DNA of 64,000 nucleotides from assembly GCA_041396125.1 (NCBI GenBank), contig JAWKZG010000013.1, forward strand, positions 128,451-192,450, in the 5' to 3' direction. A program made the position numbers and the translations under genes. The notes under the pieces were generated by a model. The model searched no databases. It was not told where the DNA came from and saw only the letters and a program-made list of their open reading frames with translations. Shown piece after piece: positions 1 through 9,199 of the stretch. Origin of the DNA: JAWKZG01 sp041396125 (GTDB taxonomy: Bacteria > Pseudomonadota > Gammaproteobacteria > Competibacterales > Competibacteraceae). Within the stretch, counting starts at the first letter, position 1, and each line of letters starts with the position of its first letter.

Positions 1-256
1 TCGTGCATATTCTCGACCGATGTGCGGGAAACCGAAGCGTTTCTGTCAGCGGCGAGGTTCGGACTGCGGTATCGCCAACGTGAATATCGGGCCGTCCGGG
101 GCCGAAATCGGTGGTGCGTTTGGCGGCGAGAAAGAAACTGGCGGCGGTCGTGAAAGCGGTTCGGACGCCTGGAAAGGCTATATGCGCCGCCAGACCGCGA
201 CTGTCAATTACTCGCGCGAACTACCGCTCGCACAAGGCATTAAATTCGATCTGTGA
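1..256 (+). CDS. amaB: C-terminal end of L-aminoadipate-semialdehyde dehydrogenase (ALDH7), frameshifted
   Basis: The 3' end of an NAD-dependent aldehyde dehydrogenase that oxidises aminoadipate semialdehyde/piperideine-6-carboxylate in lysine and pipecolate catabolism; the gene starts outside the window. The end reads CGIANVNIGPSGAEIGG, then GGEKETGGGRESGSD and the tail PLAQGIKFDL, which is typical of the ALDH7 family. Residues encoded by bases 1-45 (IFSTDVRETEAFLSA) are in frame 1, but from about base 50 the conserved residues continue in frame 2, so there is one extra base around 46-55. That is either a sequencing indel or a real lesion. The stop codon overlaps a GAGG ribosome site for the next gene, amaA, which supports an operon. 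Family is clear; the exact substrate is inferred from the neighbour. Confidence 0.85.
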   Translation, partial: RAYSRPMCGKPKRFCQRRGSDCGIANVNIGPSGAEIGGAFGGEKETGGGRESGSDAWKGYMRRQTATVNYSRELPLAQGIKFDL

Positions 257-268
257 GGTAACGCGCTT

Positions 269-1561
269 ATGCAGCAGCCGGGTGCAGATAGCAACCTGTG
301 GCGGGCCACAGCGGGGCAGGCGCTCAACGCCGCACCGCTGACGGACGATGTTACGGCAGATTTAACCATTATTGGCGGCGGCTTCACCGGCTGCTCGGCC
401 GCGCTGCATGCGGCCGAACGCGGCGCGCAGGTGCGTCTGCTGGAAGCCGAAACCCTGGGCCATGGCGGTTCAGGTCGTAATGTGGGGCTGGTCAATGCCG
501 GGCTCTGGCTGCCGCCGGCACAGATCGAAGCCAAACTGGGCCAGGCATCTGCCGAGAGGCTGAATACGGCTCTCGGTGGCGCACCGGATCTGGTTTTTTC
601 GCTGATCGAACAGCATGCTATTGCCTGCGAGGCCACCCGTGCCGGCACGCTGCATTGTGCTCATTCGCCAGCCGGGCTAAAGGATTTAACGTCGCGCTAT
701 CAGCAACTGAAAGCACGCGGCGCACCGGTCAGTCTGCTGACAGCGAAAAAGACTGCTGCCCGTGTTGGTACAAAAGCATTTCACGGTGCATTGCATGATG
801 CCCGCGCCGGCACCATCCAGCCGCTGGCCTATTGCCGTGGACTGGGCCGGGCAGCGCAACGGGCAGGCGCGCTGCTGCATGAAACCAGCCCGGTGCTGAG
901 CGTACAGCGTGACGGAGATGACTGGCTGGTGCGAACAGCCCGCGGCTCGGTGCGCTCCCGAGCGCTGCTGCTGGCCAGCAATGCTTACCATCGTGTTATC
1001 CCCGGTCTGCCGCAGCCGGCGCTGGTGCCGGTGCATTATTTTCAGATGGCGACTCGGCCTTTACCGCCGCATTTATTGCAAACGATTCTGCCCGGCGGCG
1101 AAGGCTGCTGGGATACCGCCACGGTGATGTCGTCCTGTCGGCGCGATGCCGCTGGGCGGGTGATCATCGGTGGCATCGGCGCACTGGATCACAGTGGTGC
1201 GGCGGTGCATCGGGCCTGGGCCAAACGCAAACTGACCGCCCTGTTTCCGCAACTGAGCGGACAGGTGCTGGAACACGCCTGGTTTGGCCGTATCGCGATG
1301 ACCTCTGACCATATCCCCAAGATTCTGCGGCTCGGCCCGCAGGCGCTGTGCATTTTTGGGTATTCCGGGCGTGGTATCGGTCCTGGCACCTGTTTTGGCA
1401 AAGCGGCCGCCGAGGCACTGATTGACGGCAACGAAGACGCTTTGCCGGTGACTCCCATCGAGCGGCACAGGGAAGCTTTCACAGCGCTTCGGCAAGGCTT
1501 TTATGAGCTGGGTGCAACGCTTTATCATGTCGGCAACGGTGTGCTGCCGGGGCGTCGTTAA
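269..1561 (+). CDS. amaA: L-pipecolate oxidase (FAD-dependent, DAO family)
   Basis: A 430-residue FAD-dependent amine oxidase of the DAO/GlyOx fold, expected to oxidise L-pipecolate to piperideine-6-carboxylate, which AmaB then oxidises. The FAD-binding Rossmann motif GGGFTG is at residues 36-41, followed by an acidic residue after the second strand (LLEAE), and the C-terminal FAD contact region GYSGRGIGPGT is near residue 365. The length matches Pseudomonas AmaA (about 430). It begins 12 bases after the amaB stop with GAGG at the stop codon, so the two are probably co-transcribed. General DAO-family membership is certain; the pipecolate specificity rests on the amaB-amaA pairing known from Pseudomonas putida. 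Confidence 0.8.
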   Translation: MQQPGADSNLWRATAGQALNAAPLTDDVTADLTIIGGGFTGCSAALHAAERGAQVRLLEAETLGHGGSGRNVGLVNAGLWLPPAQIEAKLGQASAERLNTALGGAPDLVFSLIEQHAIACEATRAGTLHCAHSPAGLKDLTSRYQQLKARGAPVSLLTAKKTAARVGTKAFHGALHDARAGTIQPLAYCRGLGRAAQRAGALLHETSPVLSVQRDGDDWLVRTARGSVRSRALLLASNAYHRVIPGLPQPALVPVHYFQMATRPLPPHLLQTILPGGEGCWDTATVMSSCRRDAAGRVIIGGIGALDHSGAAVHRAWAKRKLTALFPQLSGQVLEHAWFGRIAMTSDHIPKILRLGPQALCIFGYSGRGIGPGTCFGKAAAEALIDGNEDALPVTPIERHREAFTALRQGFYELGATLYHVGNGVLPGRR

Positions 1562-1771
1562 AGTCCCTGCACGTTCAGGGCAATCAGGGCTACAATACGG
1601 GTAGGCAGTCACTTGAAAAGTGGCAGGATTATTTTTCCCTCGTTTGGCGAAGAGGGCATCTGATCAACCGAGACAGGTAACTGACAATGGTTTTACTTGC
1701 CCCCGGATGTCGTAGCGCTGTTCCTGCGTCCTTTGCGCCTTTGGGCGCGGGCTGACAGGAGAGCCAGTGCA

Positions 1772-3130
1772 ATGATGAATGTAACGTTTTTCCAACAGCT
1801 GGTTGATTCGATCAGCGAGCGTGGCCGGGAACTGATCGGCTGGGGTGAGCGCGGTTCCAGTGCGCTGGATATCCAGACCCTGTGCAATGATCTGCTGTCC
1901 GGTCGCGGCGAAGCCTCTGGCGTAGCTTTGGCCGATGAAGTCTTCCAGATTTACGCTGAACTCGATATTGCCGACCGGCAGGATTTTTTCCGCTATCTGG
2001 CCGAATCCCTGAACGCCAACCCGGATAAGGTACTGGCTGCTGCCGATGCGTACCGCGCCGATCCATCCCCGGCCCGTTTACTGGCTTTGCATCTGGCGGC
2101 CGAACCGCAACGTCAGGAGCTGCTGCGCCGACTGAACCGGGCCTCTGGCGGCACCGCCAATCTGGTCAGAATGCGCAGCGATCTGCTCAAACTGCTGCCG
2201 GATTTCCCCGAGTTGAAAGTGGTTGATGACGATTTTTTCCATCTGTTCAGCTCCTGGTTTAACCGGGGTTTTCTGGTGCTGCGGCGGATTGACTGGCAGA
2301 CCCCGGCGGCGCTGCTGGAAAAGATCATCAAATACGAAGCGGTACACGAGATCAACGACTGGCCGTCGCTGCGTCGGCGTCTGGCACCGGATCGGCGCTG
2401 TTTCGGGTTTTTTCATCCGGCCCTGGTCGATGAACCGCTGATTTTTGTCGAAGTAGCACTGGTCAAATCCATTGCCACCCAGATCCAGCCACTGATTGAT
2501 CGCGAGCAAAAGGAACTCGATCCCGCCCGAGCGGATACCGCCGTGTTTTATTCCATCAGCAACTGCCAGCACGGGCTGAAAGGCGTGTCGTTCGGCAATT
2601 TTCTGATCAAACAAGTGGTCGCTGAACTGCAGCAGGAACTGCCCCAGCTGAAACACTTCGTGACGCTGTCGCCCATTCCCGGTTTTATGCGCTGGCTGAA
2701 TAACGAACGCCGCACCGAACACAGCAGTGTGCTCAGCGATGCGCAACGGACTTTGCTGGAGCAACTGGACGCGCCCGAAAAATGCGGACGCACAAAAAAC
2801 GATGCCGGGCAGCACGCCGCGCTGCAGACCGAACTGCTGTCGCTGGCCGCGTATTACTTTCTACAGGCCAAAAACCCCACCGGCAAACCGCTGGACCCGG
2901 TGGCGCGGTTTCACCTCGGCAACGGCGCAAGACTGGAACGGATCAACCCGGAGGCCGATTTATCCGCCAAAGGACTACGGCAGTCCGCCGGTATGATGGT
3001 CAACTACGCCTACGTGCTGGCAGATATCGAACGCAATCACGAAGCCTACGCCAACGACAACACCGTGGTCACCACCTCGGCAGTACGCAAACTGCTACGC
3101 TCTGACGCGGCGAGTGCAACGACTAAATAA
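1772..3130 (+). CDS. malonyl-CoA decarboxylase
   Basis: A 452-residue malonyl-CoA decarboxylase (MCD family), converting malonyl-CoA to acetyl-CoA and CO2 in the cytosol. The N-terminal helical region is followed by the acetyltransferase-like catalytic domain, with FYSISNCQHGLKG, the run LSPIPGFMRWL, and near the C-terminus DPVARFHLGNGARLERIN, which holds the conserved catalytic histidine. The open frame extends upstream to 1697, but ATG at 1772 has AGGAGA nine bases before it and gives the usual start of the family, so I chose it. It is intact and lies 210 bases downstream of amaA on the same strand; whether it shares that transcript is not clear. The product could feed acetyl-CoA from dicarboxylate or fatty-acid turnover. 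Confidence 0.9.
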   Translation: MMNVTFFQQLVDSISERGRELIGWGERGSSALDIQTLCNDLLSGRGEASGVALADEVFQIYAELDIADRQDFFRYLAESLNANPDKVLAAADAYRADPSPARLLALHLAAEPQRQELLRRLNRASGGTANLVRMRSDLLKLLPDFPELKVVDDDFFHLFSSWFNRGFLVLRRIDWQTPAALLEKIIKYEAVHEINDWPSLRRRLAPDRRCFGFFHPALVDEPLIFVEVALVKSIATQIQPLIDREQKELDPARADTAVFYSISNCQHGLKGVSFGNFLIKQVVAELQQELPQLKHFVTLSPIPGFMRWLNNERRTEHSSVLSDAQRTLLEQLDAPEKCGRTKNDAGQHAALQTELLSLAAYYFLQAKNPTGKPLDPVARFHLGNGARLERINPEADLSAKGLRQSAGMMVNYAYVLADIERNHEAYANDNTVVTTSAVRKLLRSDAASATTK

Positions 3131-3252
3131 AGCCTGCAAACGGGCGTCCAGCGCTTAGGGCGGTCACGCCTGGCTGCATCGGAACGTTTGGAAGCGTGCA
3201 GCACCGAATGCGGTGTTAACCTTAACCAAAACAATCGGAGGAGATAATTTAT

Positions 3253-4165
3253 ATGAATTCCACAAAAACATTTCAACATAAAAGCTATCAACAACATTCG
3301 GAACATTTTAAAGAGTATGCCGAAAATGGAGAAAGCAGCACAGGCAAAAACATGGTTTGTAAAAGACACAGTTGATGCATGGCGACATCTACGAATGTAC
3401 CAAACTATCGACCCTATATTAGAAGTAGACCCACAGTCAAAGTGGCTTACTGTGGGTGATGGCAGGTATGGGAAAGATGCAAAATATATTATAGAAAAGG
3501 GATCTGATGCTCTGGCAACTGATATATCTGAGTATTTGTTAATGGAAGCAAAAAATATTGGCTATATTAATAAATACAAATTAGAAAATGCAGAATTATT
3601 GTCTTTTCAGGATTCAATGTTTGATTATGTTTTATGTAAAGAATCTTATCATCATTTTCCAAGGCCCATGGTTGCGCTTTATGAAATGTTGAGAGTGACA
3701 AAAAAAGGGGTTTTTCTAATTGAGCCAAATGATGCTTATGTTGTTAATAAGTATTCGGTAATTTTTTTAGGAATTTAAAAAATTTAATTAAATTTATTCT
3801 TAATAAGGAAGTAAAAAAACATTATTTTGAAGATTCAGGAAATTATGTTTTTAGTATTTCAAGGAGAGAAATAGAAAAAGTAGCATTAGGATTAAATTAT
3901 AAGACAGTGGTTTTTAAAGGTATTAATGATTATTATATTTCCGGGTGCTGAATATGAAAAATTTCAGATAAAGGTCCATTGCAAAAAAAAAATAAAAAAA
4001 TTTATTAATATTAAAAATTTATTATGTAAAATTGGATTTTCAGATTACGATCTTCTCGCTTCAATTATTTTTAAGGAAAATCCTTCCAAAGAATTACTTC
4101 AGAGGTTTGCGGAACAAGGGTATGAAATTGTACACCTCCCAGATAACCCATATATATCTGGTTAG
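3253..4165 (+). pseudogene. SAM-dependent methyltransferase, AT-rich, several frameshifts
   Basis: A class I methyltransferase-like gene read in four pieces. It starts at ATG 3253, with GGAGGAGATAA before it (MNSTKTFQHKSYQQHSEHF). The frame changes at the run of A near 3345, and the core continues to 3778 (LTVGDGRYGKDAKYI as motif I, then ALATDISEYLL, then DSMFDYVLCKESYHHFPRP). It changes again in the T-run near 3762-3770 and once more near 3930-3940, ending with YEIVHLPDNPYISG at 4165. All three changes lie in or next to short homopolymers, so assembly indels are a real alternative to decay. The base composition is clearly more AT-rich than the flanking genes, which suggests horizontal gain. 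The substrate is unknown; methyltransferases of this look occur in polysaccharide or natural-product loci. Confidence 0.6.
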
Positions 4166-4419
4166 GGTTGTCTGTTTATGCATCATCTTCCCTTACATAA
4201 AAATCTGAAGTTGTTTTTTAAATAAAACACACAAAATTAATTTATATATATGATATTATTTTTGTTTTTTATTCGATAGCCCGGTAAAGCAGGAAAATGC
4301 CAGTGCATTTCGCCCTACCGCACTAAACTTAACAAGCACATTAAAAACCGATCCACTTCGTTCCGCTGGAAGCATCTGACAGCGCACCTTTTATGTGGGC
4401 GCTATATGACAGGGTAAAA
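4166..4419. other. AT-rich intergenic stretch, no gene seen
   Basis: The first ~90 bases keep the AT-rich composition of the preceding methyltransferase gene. After about 4270 the composition returns to that of the chromosome. I see no RNA gene, strong terminator or open frame with coding character here. The composition step near 4270 may mark the edge of an inserted segment. Confidence 0.4.
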
Positions 4420-4683
4420 ATGGAAAATATTCTTAATAAATTTAATTCAGAATTTATGGATAATGGTAACTTTATGCTGTTACCAGATGAATCGATTAAG
4501 GCAGTGGTTAATCGAGAAAATGTTTCCCCAGGATACGAGGCTTATGTTATATCTTCGTGCAAAGGAGATATTAAGAAAATTATTTATTTTGGCAAGTCCA
4601 AAACTATTAAAAATGATAGTACATTAAGAGGATCAGGAAGATGCTTTCAGGCTGGATCTTCCTGCGGCTATTCGTATTTATGA
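4420..4683 (+). CDS. hypothetical protein, possible GIY-YIG-like fragment
   Basis: A short frame of 87 residues from ATG 4420, preceded by AGGG at a suitable distance. The central part reads YEAYVISSCKGDIKKIIYFGKS, which resembles the paired GIY and YIG strands of GIY-YIG nuclease domains (here AYVIS and IYFGKS). The segment after GKSKTIKND would be the place for the catalytic arginine helix (RGSGR), but the frame then runs into low-complexity sequence and stops. It may be a truncated GIY-YIG domain protein. Composition is AT-rich at first. Function is not assigned and the similarity is only by eye. Confidence 0.35.
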   Translation: MENILNKFNSEFMDNGNFMLLPDESIKAVVNRENVSPGYEAYVISSCKGDIKKIIYFGKSKTIKNDSTLRGSGRCFQAGSSCGYSYL

Positions 4684-4932
4684 GGACCGTGATGCACAAC
4701 GCTGCATTAAATGGCGCAAGAAATTTTCTCATTTGCACATACAGCCATAAATACTCATGCGCAGGAACCGCTAACCAACAGCGTAACGCGGATTCCGGCG
4801 CTGGCGCGCCTCCACTTTTTCGAGGCCATGTAAAAATACCCTATACTGCCTGAGCAGACCACAGGGCAATCCGGGGTCGTTGCGACCCCAAAGCGGGCCT
4901 GCGTCGAATAACTGATAATCGAGGTATATCCG

Positions 4933-6039
4933 ATGAAACTGTGCAAAGCTGCACTGGCGGTAATGTTTTTCCTGCTTCTTCCTGTATCACTTGCGCTATC
5001 GAGCAATTACGGCGATACGAAATCCGTTAAAGCGCTGACCGCGTTGTTGCAGGCGCGTCCGGAACTTGCCCAGGCGCTGGACACCGCGATTGACAAGGCG
5101 AAAATGGATGGCATCAGCAACGTGGACGAATTTAAGACGTACATCAATAGCATCGTCCGACTGATTCCCACCAACCGCAATATCGATGACAAGCTTGGCC
5201 CGCTGTATATCATCACTGATATTTCAGACACACTGCGCAAGAGTGCGGACTTCGAAAACTGGTCCAGGGGCGTGATCGCGGAGTGGGGCCATTTCCTCGA
5301 TTCGCCGGAATCCATTGCCGGGCTGCCCAGCTTTTACGCCAATCCGGCAATGCATATCGAGGACTACTTCGTGGGGCCCAGCGGCTGGTTGACCTTCAAC
5401 CAGTTTTTCGCACGCGAGATCAAACCCGGCAAGCGGCCGATAGCAGGTCTGGGGGACGGTAAGACGGTGGTATCACCCGGTGACTCTGTGTTCAAGGGTG
5501 CGTACCCGATCACTGCCGATGCGACGCTTGAAGTAAAAGGCATTACCCACAAAATTTCCGACCTGCTGCAAGACAGCGAATACGGCGAAATGTTTGCCGG
5601 CGGCCTCTATACTCACAGCTTCCTGAGCATCACCGATTATCACCGCTTCCACGCCCTTTTGCCGGCACGGTGGTAGAGAAGAAATTTGTTCCCGGTTTCG
5701 CCTATATCGGCGTGTTTTTGCGACCGGACGGGTCCACCTATCTTACTGATGGCGAGGGCTACCAGTTCACGCAGCAGCGCGGCGTCATCGTCATGAAATC
5801 GGACCAACTGGGGTACGTGGCGATACTGCCGATCGGTATGGGCCCGGTGAGCAGCGTGGAGTTGACTCCGGATGTTGGTGCCACACTGCACAAGGGCGAG
5901 GAGCTGGGCTTTTTCCAGTTCGGTGGCTCGGATGGTGGTCGTCCTGTTCCAGCAAGACGCGGTGGATATCACCGCGAAAACCGGCCAGCACTATCTGCAG
6001 GGTGAAGCTATCGGCAGTGTGAAGCCAAAAGCGCAATAA
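4933..6039 (+). CDS. exported phosphatidylserine decarboxylase homologue, frameshifted
   Basis: A homologue of phosphatidylserine decarboxylase with an N-terminal signal peptide (residues 1-21, hydrophobic core AALAVMFFLLLPVSLAL). The typical PSD features are present: LTFNQFFAREIKPGKRPI, VSPGDSVFKGAY, SITDYHRFHA and GTVVEKKFVPG. The pyruvoyl-forming site, LGST in most bacterial PSD, here reads FGGSD, so the self-cleavage serine is kept but followed by Asp. Two frame changes occur: near 5654-5665, where HAxFAGTVVE spans two frames next to CCCTTTT, and near 5932-5945, just after GGSD; the last part (VVVLFQQDAVDITAKTG to SVKPKAQ) ends at 6039. A signal peptide and ~360 residues fit the exported PSD-like subgroup rather than the membrane Psd of phospholipid synthesis. 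The substrate is unknown. Confidence 0.7.
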
Positions 6040-6123
6040 ATCTCTGTACCAGAACGGGTTTTCTTAATGCCCGCAAAACTCGCGTGGTCCGTAGCCGAAG
6101 CTGCTGATGGACCACTCGGGTAA

Positions 6124-6541
6124 ATGAATGCAATCATTTTCAGATTAAATAGGGAAAGCTCATTTTTTCATGAATATGATGCTCTGCTTGAAAAGGAATG
6201 GGGTAATAAAGAAAGAAGCGATGCATTTCTGGATGTGCCAAAGCCAATTGCACTGGTAAAAGATAATGATTTAATAGGCGGCCTGACTTTTACACGGTTT
6301 AAATCCCCAGAAAATAATGAAACCGCGCTCTGGGTAAACACGGTGCTGGTGAAACCAGGGTATCGTGGTCACGAGTTACGCTTCCAGACTTATTAACGAG
6401 GCGGTTAGTGCTGCCGGGAATTTGGCGCATCGAGTTTGTTTGTCTACACAGAAATTCCCAGGCTTTACACCAATCTCGGTTGGGTTGTGCTCTAGTAATG
6501 ATGGCGCATTTAGCGTTCTTAAAACGCAACTCAGCACCTAA
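6124..6541 (+). pseudogene. GNAT family N-acetyltransferase, frameshifted
   Basis: An acetyltransferase of the GNAT fold read in at least three frames. ATG 6124 begins MNAIIFRLNRESSFF; IGGLTFTRFKSPENNETALWVNTVLVKPGYRG is the beta4 region leading into the acetyl-CoA loop. The frame changes near 6368-6380 (SRLINEAVSAAGNLG), near 6425 (SSLFVYTEIPRLYTNLGW, the usual end of GNAT domains) and near 6490, ending SVLKTQLST at 6541. Family assignment is firm from the combined pieces. It may be a decayed accessory gene or an indel-damaged read of a working one. The substrate is unknown. Confidence 0.6.
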
Positions 6542-6703
6542 CCATAAACTGTGCCGGGATAAATTTCCCGCTGCGTTCGCTATTTACGGGTTTGTGCGAC
6601 GTTTGCAGGGCAGGGGTAATTTACGCACTCTCCTGCTTTTGCTACCGCTATGTTTGGCGGTCGGCGTCTCTCGTTGTAACGCACTTTATGTGAATACCAT
6701 CAA

Positions 6704-7078
6704 TCAATAATATTCACACAACTGCCACCTTTCGCAGCCGCCTGAGCCACTGTATACCGTAGTAGGACTCGTATAGGAACCACCCCCCCAGGCCCCCCCG
6801 TTGCCGCCCTGTCTGCGGTTAGCATTTCTCTGCGCATCAAGATAGGTGTTTCCCCGATGCATGGGGTTGTAAGCGTTTACCCAGTTTCCATTCTGGTCGG
6901 CCAGATAATGTCCAGGGATGACCCGACCATAAACCTGAATGGCTATGGCACATTCCTGATGGCTCATAGGCCGTCCGTTAACCGTGGCATTACAGGCGGC
7001 GAGGGCGGTTTCGCTGACAGTGAAAACCATTCCAAGTAAAGCAATAGTCGGGACAACTATTGTTCGTAATGACAGCAT
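6704..7078 (-). CDS. small secreted hypothetical protein
   Basis: A 124-residue protein on the minus strand with a clear signal peptide (MLSLRTIVVPTIALLGMVFTVSETALA, cut before ACNATVNG). The mature part holds four cysteines and the segment MSHQECAIAIQVYGRVIPGHYLADQNGNW, followed by a Gly/Ser-rich tail GGNGGAWGGGSY and CERWQLCEYY at the end. I chose ATG 7078 because AGGAG lies eight bases upstream; an in-frame ATG at 7096 has no such site. Isolated among plus-strand genes. I do not recognise a characterised family; likely periplasmic or extracellular. Confidence 0.7.
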   Translation of the reverse strand: MLSLRTIVVPTIALLGMVFTVSETALAACNATVNGRPMSHQECAIAIQVYGRVIPGHYLADQNGNWVNAYNPMHRGNTYLDAQRNANRRQGGNGGAWGGGSYTSPTTVYSGSGGCERWQLCEYY

Positions 7079-7579
7079 ATTCAATCTCCTTTGCATTGAA
7101 TGTAACCGTGTGGACTATGGCTATAGCCTTCTGGGTACAAACCCTTTTGCTACAGCGAACGGTTGCGTCGGTGCTAAACGTGACTTGATAGAAAGAAGCT
7201 ACCCAGGACGTCCGTGGTAGATCAAAGCAAATGATATGCCACCTGGCTGAATCAGCTTGTGTCATCAATGTTTACCGTTGATTAGGCGGTAACGATAGGC
7301 GCAAAGCGAACCATTGTGATGGCAAGGCAGTTCATTCTGGGTCAATGCCTCGGTTCAGAATGAACCTGCGGTTAGTTTGAAACCAGTATTGCGTTGGGCT
7401 TGTGTTAAATGGCGGCTAAAACATTCGAGAATTGGCGAAGCTTAAATCTTGCTCTATAATTTTAAGATAATATGTTAATCAGCATATCAATTTGCCCTCG
7501 CCTGGGTGATATCGATAGCAAGATGCTTAGTCTCTATTTTAATGTAAGCTGATCTGTTAATGAGTTGAGTGAGTTGAAA
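7079..7579. other. intergenic region with a perfect inverted repeat
   Basis: About 500 bases between divergent genes. It holds a perfect 10-base inverted repeat, GTTCATTCTG (7330-7339) and CAGAATGAAC (7356-7365), with a 16-base loop and no T-run. It could be an operator-like or structured element. Otherwise no gene with coding character was seen. Confidence 0.4.
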
Positions 7580-8149
7580 ATGGACGCTACAGATATATAT
7601 TCAAGAAATCATTCGCTTAAGTTGTTTGAGCTCAAAACTGATAATGAACCAATCAAGTTTGTCAATCAAAGTGGATTAAACTTTATAAAGCAAAATGGCT
7701 ACATGGCGTATGGTTATTTTACTCTTGCAAAATGGCTCTATGGTGCTGACCCCATTGAAATTGAAGAACGTCTTGGGTTGCGGAAGGGGGAATTTGGTGG
7801 GGTAGCTTATGCTCTGGTTTTCAACCGCTTGCCGAGGTTTGAGGAATTCACCTATAAACTGACCGCTGCCTACCCAAACGGAAAACATCGTCCTCGAGAA
7901 ATGGATTTTGCAGAAATTCAGGCAGATAAAAAAGACAAAAACTGGACTTATAATAGATCCATGACTCCTGTAGGTTCTTATTATCCAAGAGGTGATGGAT
8001 CAATCCATCAGTGGTACTTATTGAAACCCCTTCGAGTAGATACTTATGTCCGTACTATTACGCCGACATTGCGATTCGCCCGTCGTGATGGCACCATGAA
8101 TAGTAATGAGCCAAACCTTGGTCGGTTAAGGGGTGTCCACTGGACATGA
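7580..8149 (+). CDS. hypothetical protein
   Basis: A 189-residue soluble protein from ATG 7580; an in-frame TTG at 7565 is possible but weaker. No signal peptide or membrane segment. Recognisable stretches are NGYMAYGYFTLAKWLYGADPIEIEERLGL, where an acidic helix follows an aromatic strand, and MTPVGSYYPRGDGSIHQWYLLKPLRVDTYVRTITP. I do not recognise the family. It lies upstream of and on the same strand as the NTPase at 8185, but a 35-base gap and absent ribosome-site overlap give no strong sign of coupling. Confidence 0.55.
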   Translation: MDATDIYSRNHSLKLFELKTDNEPIKFVNQSGLNFIKQNGYMAYGYFTLAKWLYGADPIEIEERLGLRKGEFGGVAYALVFNRLPRFEEFTYKLTAAYPNGKHRPREMDFAEIQADKKDKNWTYNRSMTPVGSYYPRGDGSIHQWYLLKPLRVDTYVRTITPTLRFARRDGTMNSNEPNLGRLRGVHWT

Positions 8150-8184
8150 AGTTACAAAATGGTAGAAGCATTTAGCAAACGCTA

Positions 8185-8724
8185 ATGACAGACCGGTTTT
8201 CCATCATTTCAGGCTGTTCAGGCGGAGGCAAGTCAACCCTGCTCAAAGAACTTTCCAAACGGGGCTACGAAGTCGTTGGAGAACCTGGTCGCAGAATCAT
8301 CGCGGCGGAGCAGGGGAGCGGCGGCGAAGCACTGCCCTGGAATAACCTGGAAGCTTTTGCACGACGGGCGATTGAAATGTCCCTGCGTGATATCAGGCGC
8401 TTTGCAAATCCCGGCGACTGGGTGTTTTTTGATAGGGGGCTGATTGACGCGGCATCTGCGTTGTCGTCTGTCACCGGCGAGCCTGTGACGAACTATCTGG
8501 GTACTGAGCATCCCTATCATCGGACAGTATTTCTGACGCCGCCCTGGTCTGATATCTATATCACTGATGCAGAACGACGGCATCAACTATCTGATGCCAT
8601 TGAAGAATACGAGAGACTTTTAAAAGTTTATCCCTCACTTGGCTATGAGGTCATCGTCCTGCCCAAGACACGCGTAGAGGCGAGGGCGGACTATGTGCTG
8701 TACCAGCTTGGCCAGCGATATTAG
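8185..8724 (+). CDS. P-loop NTPase of the AAA_28 type
   Basis: A 179-residue single-domain ATP/GTPase. The Walker A motif GCSGGGKST is at residues 9-17, and WVFFDRGLIDAAS near residue 80 has the DR pair seen in nucleotide-kinase-like AAA_28 proteins in place of a typical Walker B. The C-terminal half LSDAIEEYERLLKVYPSLGYEVIVLPKT resembles the lid and adenine-binding end of that family. Proteins like this are common small accessory genes; the substrate is not known. The frame is intact and the base composition matches the chromosome. Confidence 0.75.
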   Translation: MTDRFSIISGCSGGGKSTLLKELSKRGYEVVGEPGRRIIAAEQGSGGEALPWNNLEAFARRAIEMSLRDIRRFANPGDWVFFDRGLIDAASALSSVTGEPVTNYLGTEHPYHRTVFLTPPWSDIYITDAERRHQLSDAIEEYERLLKVYPSLGYEVIVLPKTRVEARADYVLYQLGQRY

Positions 8725-9199
8725 TTTTCATCTATCTGTGGTTTTAGCCGCGATTTTTACGTTCTCCGCCCGCAGCAGTGCTTGATTGGGCTGCTTTTCC
8801 ACTACTCGGTGTGACGCTTACGTCCTGAAGTTTTTTTTGACACCGGGTTCGTTAATTGAAATTTCAAATACTCTGACAGAATCTTGAATTTCTGCGTCTA
8901 CGGTTGTTTTGACTCAAATTATGTGTAACTGATTCAGATCAATGTTTTATATCGCAATTCTTATATAATATATATTGTTAATACGTTATGTATTGCTGGA
9001 AAAATTAATTCATTAGTTATCATATAAATATGATAATTGTTGAAACCTATCGCAACCATAGTATTTATCCATTTTACATAGCTACTCCCTCTGTCTATAT
9101 TGGAAACTCAATTTTTATATTTTAATGAATATTAATAAATACCTATTAATGCAATAGTGCTGATGAAATCTACAAAGCAAACGCGACGAGGAGATAGTT
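8725..9199. other. AT-rich intergenic region upstream of katG
   Basis: Some 475 bases with a markedly AT-rich second half, the likely promoter region of the first katG. Apart from the FNR/Anr-like palindrome at 8929-8942, I see no gene, and I could not identify an OxyR site with confidence. Confidence 0.5.
8929..8942. promoter_or_regulatory. FNR/Anr-like palindrome
   Basis: CTGATTCAGATCAA matches the FNR/Anr consensus TTGAT-N4-ATCAA in nine of ten fixed positions. It lies about 260 bases before the katG start, farther than usual for direct activation, so control of katG by oxygen is only a suggestion; a chance match in AT-rich DNA is possible. Confidence 0.25.

Noticed and set aside
6000..8800. 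Integron gene-cassette array
   Set aside because: Small plus-strand accessory genes such as GNAT and NTPase suggested cassettes, and ACCTAAC at 6537 fits the RYYYAAC core, but no matching GTTRRRY partner or paired inner sites were found nearby, and no integrase is present.
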